A stretch of 31,389 nt of DNA from Bacillota bacterium (GTDB lineage: Bacteria; Bacillota; Clostridia; Christensenellales; Aristaeellaceae). The position numbers were made by a program, and so were the translations under genes. Positions within the stretch are counted from its first letter, which is position 1; each line of letters begins with the position of its first letter. The stretch lies in contig JAEWVC010000092.1 in the NCBI GenBank assembly GCA_023459275.1, forward strand, positions 1 through 31,389, written 5' to 3'. This document shows, one piece after another, positions 30,012-31,389 of the stretch. The notes beneath the pieces are model-generated. The model was not told the origin of the DNA and searched no databases. It saw nothing but the letters and a program-made list of their open reading frames with translations.

Positions 30012-30830
30012 CTATATCAGCCCGATGCGCGTGCAGGGCACAGCGCCGTTCACCAGGTCCCGCAAATGGTGCCTGGCGTGTCCGATGATCACCGTGGTGC
30101 CGTTTTTCACGGGCCCAAGGGCGTATTCCAGCTTGGCCCTGGCGCCGTTGGCCCCCGCGCGGCTGGCGCCCACGCAGCTTTCCTGCAGGGCGCGGACGGA
30201 TTTTACCACATCCTCAATGGACGCCCCCGTCACTTCCCTGACAAGGGTGGTGGGGTCGGAGGGGTTTTGATAGATCCCTTCAGTGGAAGTAAGCAGCACC
30301 AGCAGCTTTGCTTTCACCAGCCCGGCGATGACCGCGGCGGTCTCATCGTTGTCCACGCACTCGTAGACAGGCTCGCCGTTTTGCCGGCGGTGGGCCAGCT
30401 CCATCTTGCGGTTTTCCTCGTCGCTCACCGGGTCGTTGTAGTTGATGATGGGAATGGCCCCCTGCTGGGCTGCCCGCACCAGCAGCTTCAAGATGTGCTC
30501 CCGCTTTTCCGGGTCGTTGAAGTGGGTATGCTCCACCAGCACCTGCCGCACGCTGTATTCCGGGCGGATAAACTGCCGGTAGTTCTGCATCAATATGGAC
30601 TGGCCCTGGGCGGCATAGTCCGTCTTGTCCTGCTCCGGGTCGCCGCAAAGCTCCCGGCCTGTGCGCTTCATATAGTCCAGCCGGCCGATCTCCGTGGCGC
30701 CGGAGGTCACCCAGATCATCCCTGGTTTCAGTTCTGAACCCAGCCGTGAAAATATATTGTAATCAATATCATTGTCCTCTTTGCGGATCAATGCCATGGA
30801 GCCGATTTTGCCAACGAGTTCAAATTCCAT
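30012..30830 (-). CDS. amino acid kinase-fold protein, glutamate 5-kinase (ProB)-like, no PUA domain
   Basis: A 272-residue carbamate/amino acid kinase-fold protein. The order of motifs follows glutamate 5-kinase: VGKIGS (6-11), WVTSGA (40-45), AAQGQSILMQNY (about 73-84), PIINYNDPVS (127-136), D160NDETAAVIAG and LLVLLTSTEGIYQNP (about 176-190). The glycine-rich GGM-type segment of ProB is altered to SRAGANGARAKLEYA. The RNA-binding PUA domain of many bacterial ProB proteins is absent. Phosphorylation of an acidic amino acid or similar carboxylate is likely, but proA is not adjacent and proline synthesis is not proven. The start at 30830 has GGAGG 8 bases upstream. Confidence 0.82.
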   Translation of the reverse strand: MEFELVGKIGSMALIRKEDNDIDYNIFSRLGSELKPGMIWVTSGATEIGRLDYMKRTGRELCGDPEQDKTDYAAQGQSILMQNYRQFIRPEYSVRQVLVEHTHFNDPEKREHILKLLVRAAQQGAIPIINYNDPVSDEENRKMELAHRRQNGEPVYECVDNDETAAVIAGLVKAKLLVLLTSTEGIYQNPSDPTTLVREVTGASIEDVVKSVRALQESCVGASRAGANGARAKLEYALGPVKNGTTVIIGHARHHLRDLVNGAVPCTRIGLI

Positions 30831-30870
30831 TGCAAAGGCCTCCGTTAATCAACCATCCAGTAGCGTGTAA

Positions 30871-30909
30871 ATACAAAATATTGTATCACGGGGAAGTGAG
30901 GTTTGTGAA
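30871..30909 (-). promoter_or_regulatory. promoter and possible operator of the kinase gene
   Basis: On the minus strand TTCACA (30909-30904), 18-bp spacer and TACAAT (30885-30880) with extended TGA. The inverted repeat ATACAA-AATA-TTGTAT (30871-30886) covers the -10 box and could bind a regulator. Confidence 0.5.
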
Positions 30910-31013
30910 GCATAGGCCGTGAAGTAATATAGGTGGTAGTATCATCTGCTTGTATTGCCCGGGGAACGATGACGCAGGGAGGAGTAGGGGGGATTTCGAT
31001 GTCCCCCCTTAAC

Positions 31014-31100
31014 AAACTTGCTCAATCGTCGCCACATTTCGCTGCCGCTCATGCGGCTCGTTTCGCAAGCCTCCTTCGCCTCGCTTCATCCGCCACAGGC
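31014..31100 (-). repeat. dispersed repeat family A, inverted copy
   Basis: Read on the minus strand it gives CCGCCTGTGGCGGATG, GAAGGAGGCTTGCGAAACG, GAGCGGCAGCGAA and GGCGACGATTGAGCAAG, closely matching the copies at 23324-23790. The 560 bp right of the kinase gene contain no credible gene; a short frame at 30933-31199 is made of this repeat. Confidence 0.8.
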
Positions 31101-31130
31101 GGCGCTCGGCTTCGGAGCCCCTTGAGACGA

Positions 31131-31150
31131 CCAGGGCCTTCGGGCCCTGG
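31131..31150. repeat. 8-bp hairpin with TTCG tetraloop
   Basis: CCAGGGCC-TTCG-GGCCCTGG is a perfect stem with the very stable C(UUCG)G closing arrangement. It follows CCCTTGAGACGA, a phrase shared with the family B array. Confidence 0.6.
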
Positions 31151-31187
31151 ACCCGGGGAGGAGGCGGAGGAAACTATGAAAGTGGGG

Positions 31188-31318
31188 CTAGTGCTATGAC
31201 AACTACAAAAGTTTCTGAATATGGACGATTTATCTTCGCCCCTACGGCGTCGTTTGTTTGTTGGCCTTTTTGCCGGGGATTGTGGAATTCGTTACTTCTG
31301 TAGTTGTCAGACTACTAG
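31188..31318. repeat. 131-bp element with imperfect 24-bp terminal inverted repeats
   Basis: CTAGTGCTATGACAACTACA (31188-31207, continuing AAAG) matches the complement of the right end (31295-31318). Fifteen central bases agree with one mismatch. The interior has no open reading frame of note. A short MITE-like element or a structured RNA are both possible. Confidence 0.5.
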
Positions 31319-31355
31319 GGGGAGAAAAAATTTATATTATTATATAGAGGGGATT

Positions 31356-31377
31356 CCAAAGGGATGCATCCCTTTGG
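31356..31377. repeat. 22-bp perfect palindrome near window end
   Basis: CCAAAGGG-ATGCAT-CCCTTTGG is self-complementary throughout and precedes GGGGTCCAGG. The vocabulary matches the family B hairpins, so another repeat cluster probably starts at the window edge. The AT-rich TTATATTATTATATA at 31331-31345 is not assigned. Confidence 0.55.
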
Positions 31378-31389
31378 CAGGGGTCCAGG

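Noticed and set aside
30933..31199. Small plus-strand gene of 88 codons
   Set aside because: It consists of the inverted family A repeat plus the TTCG hairpin, with no good ribosome binding site.

Overview
The window looks like chromosomal DNA from a G+C-rich, strictly anaerobic member of the Clostridia, probably gut-associated. This is inferred from strong AGGAGG-type ribosome binding sites, a T-box leader, a radical-SAM sulfatase-type maturase, a 4Fe-4S aldo/keto reductase, a TAXI-type TRAP transporter and many short palindromic repeats. No rRNA, tRNA, phage, transposase or CRISPR genes were found.

Left part (1-6606). A T-box leader with its own promoter reads leftward into an XRE-cupin regulator and a medium-chain-type acyl-CoA synthetase that runs off the window. 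The aligned specifier codon is AUC (Ile). Diverging from it is a three-gene operon: ECF sigma factor, an anti-sigma protein carrying DUF4349, and a secreted SIMPL-domain protein. After a bidirectional terminator come a leftward ferredoxin-type aldo/keto reductase and the GntR/UTRA regulator that precedes it.

Catabolic operon (6607-14289). The GntR gene diverges from a TRAP operon: TAXI binding protein, fused permease, D-2-hydroxyacid dehydrogenase, FGGY kinase, class II aldolase and SDR dehydrogenase. A 20-bp perfect palindrome covers the -10 box of the operon promoter. Together the genes read as import, oxidation, phosphorylation and aldol cleavage of a small polyol, sugar or sugar acid. The substrate cannot be read from sequence.

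Middle (14290-22560). A lipoprotein glycerophosphodiesterase with a degenerate extra domain is followed by an orphan anSME-type maturase. A leftward pair encodes a GT1 glycosyltransferase and a secreted protein. A rightward pair encodes a PlsC-type acyltransferase with a zinc ribbon and a GltS-like symporter.

Right part (22561-31389). Small secreted proteins (PG-binding, Asp-rich repeat), a TPR/DUF6273 lipoprotein, a MATE exporter, an APC permease and a ProB-like kinase are separated by long non-coding stretches. These stretches hold three dispersed repeat families. The most striking is an ~84-bp unit predicted to fold into an outer helix plus two hairpins. Its stems change in a compensatory way between the copy at 26193-26290 and the copy at 28319-28401, while the loop GACCGGAAA is unchanged.
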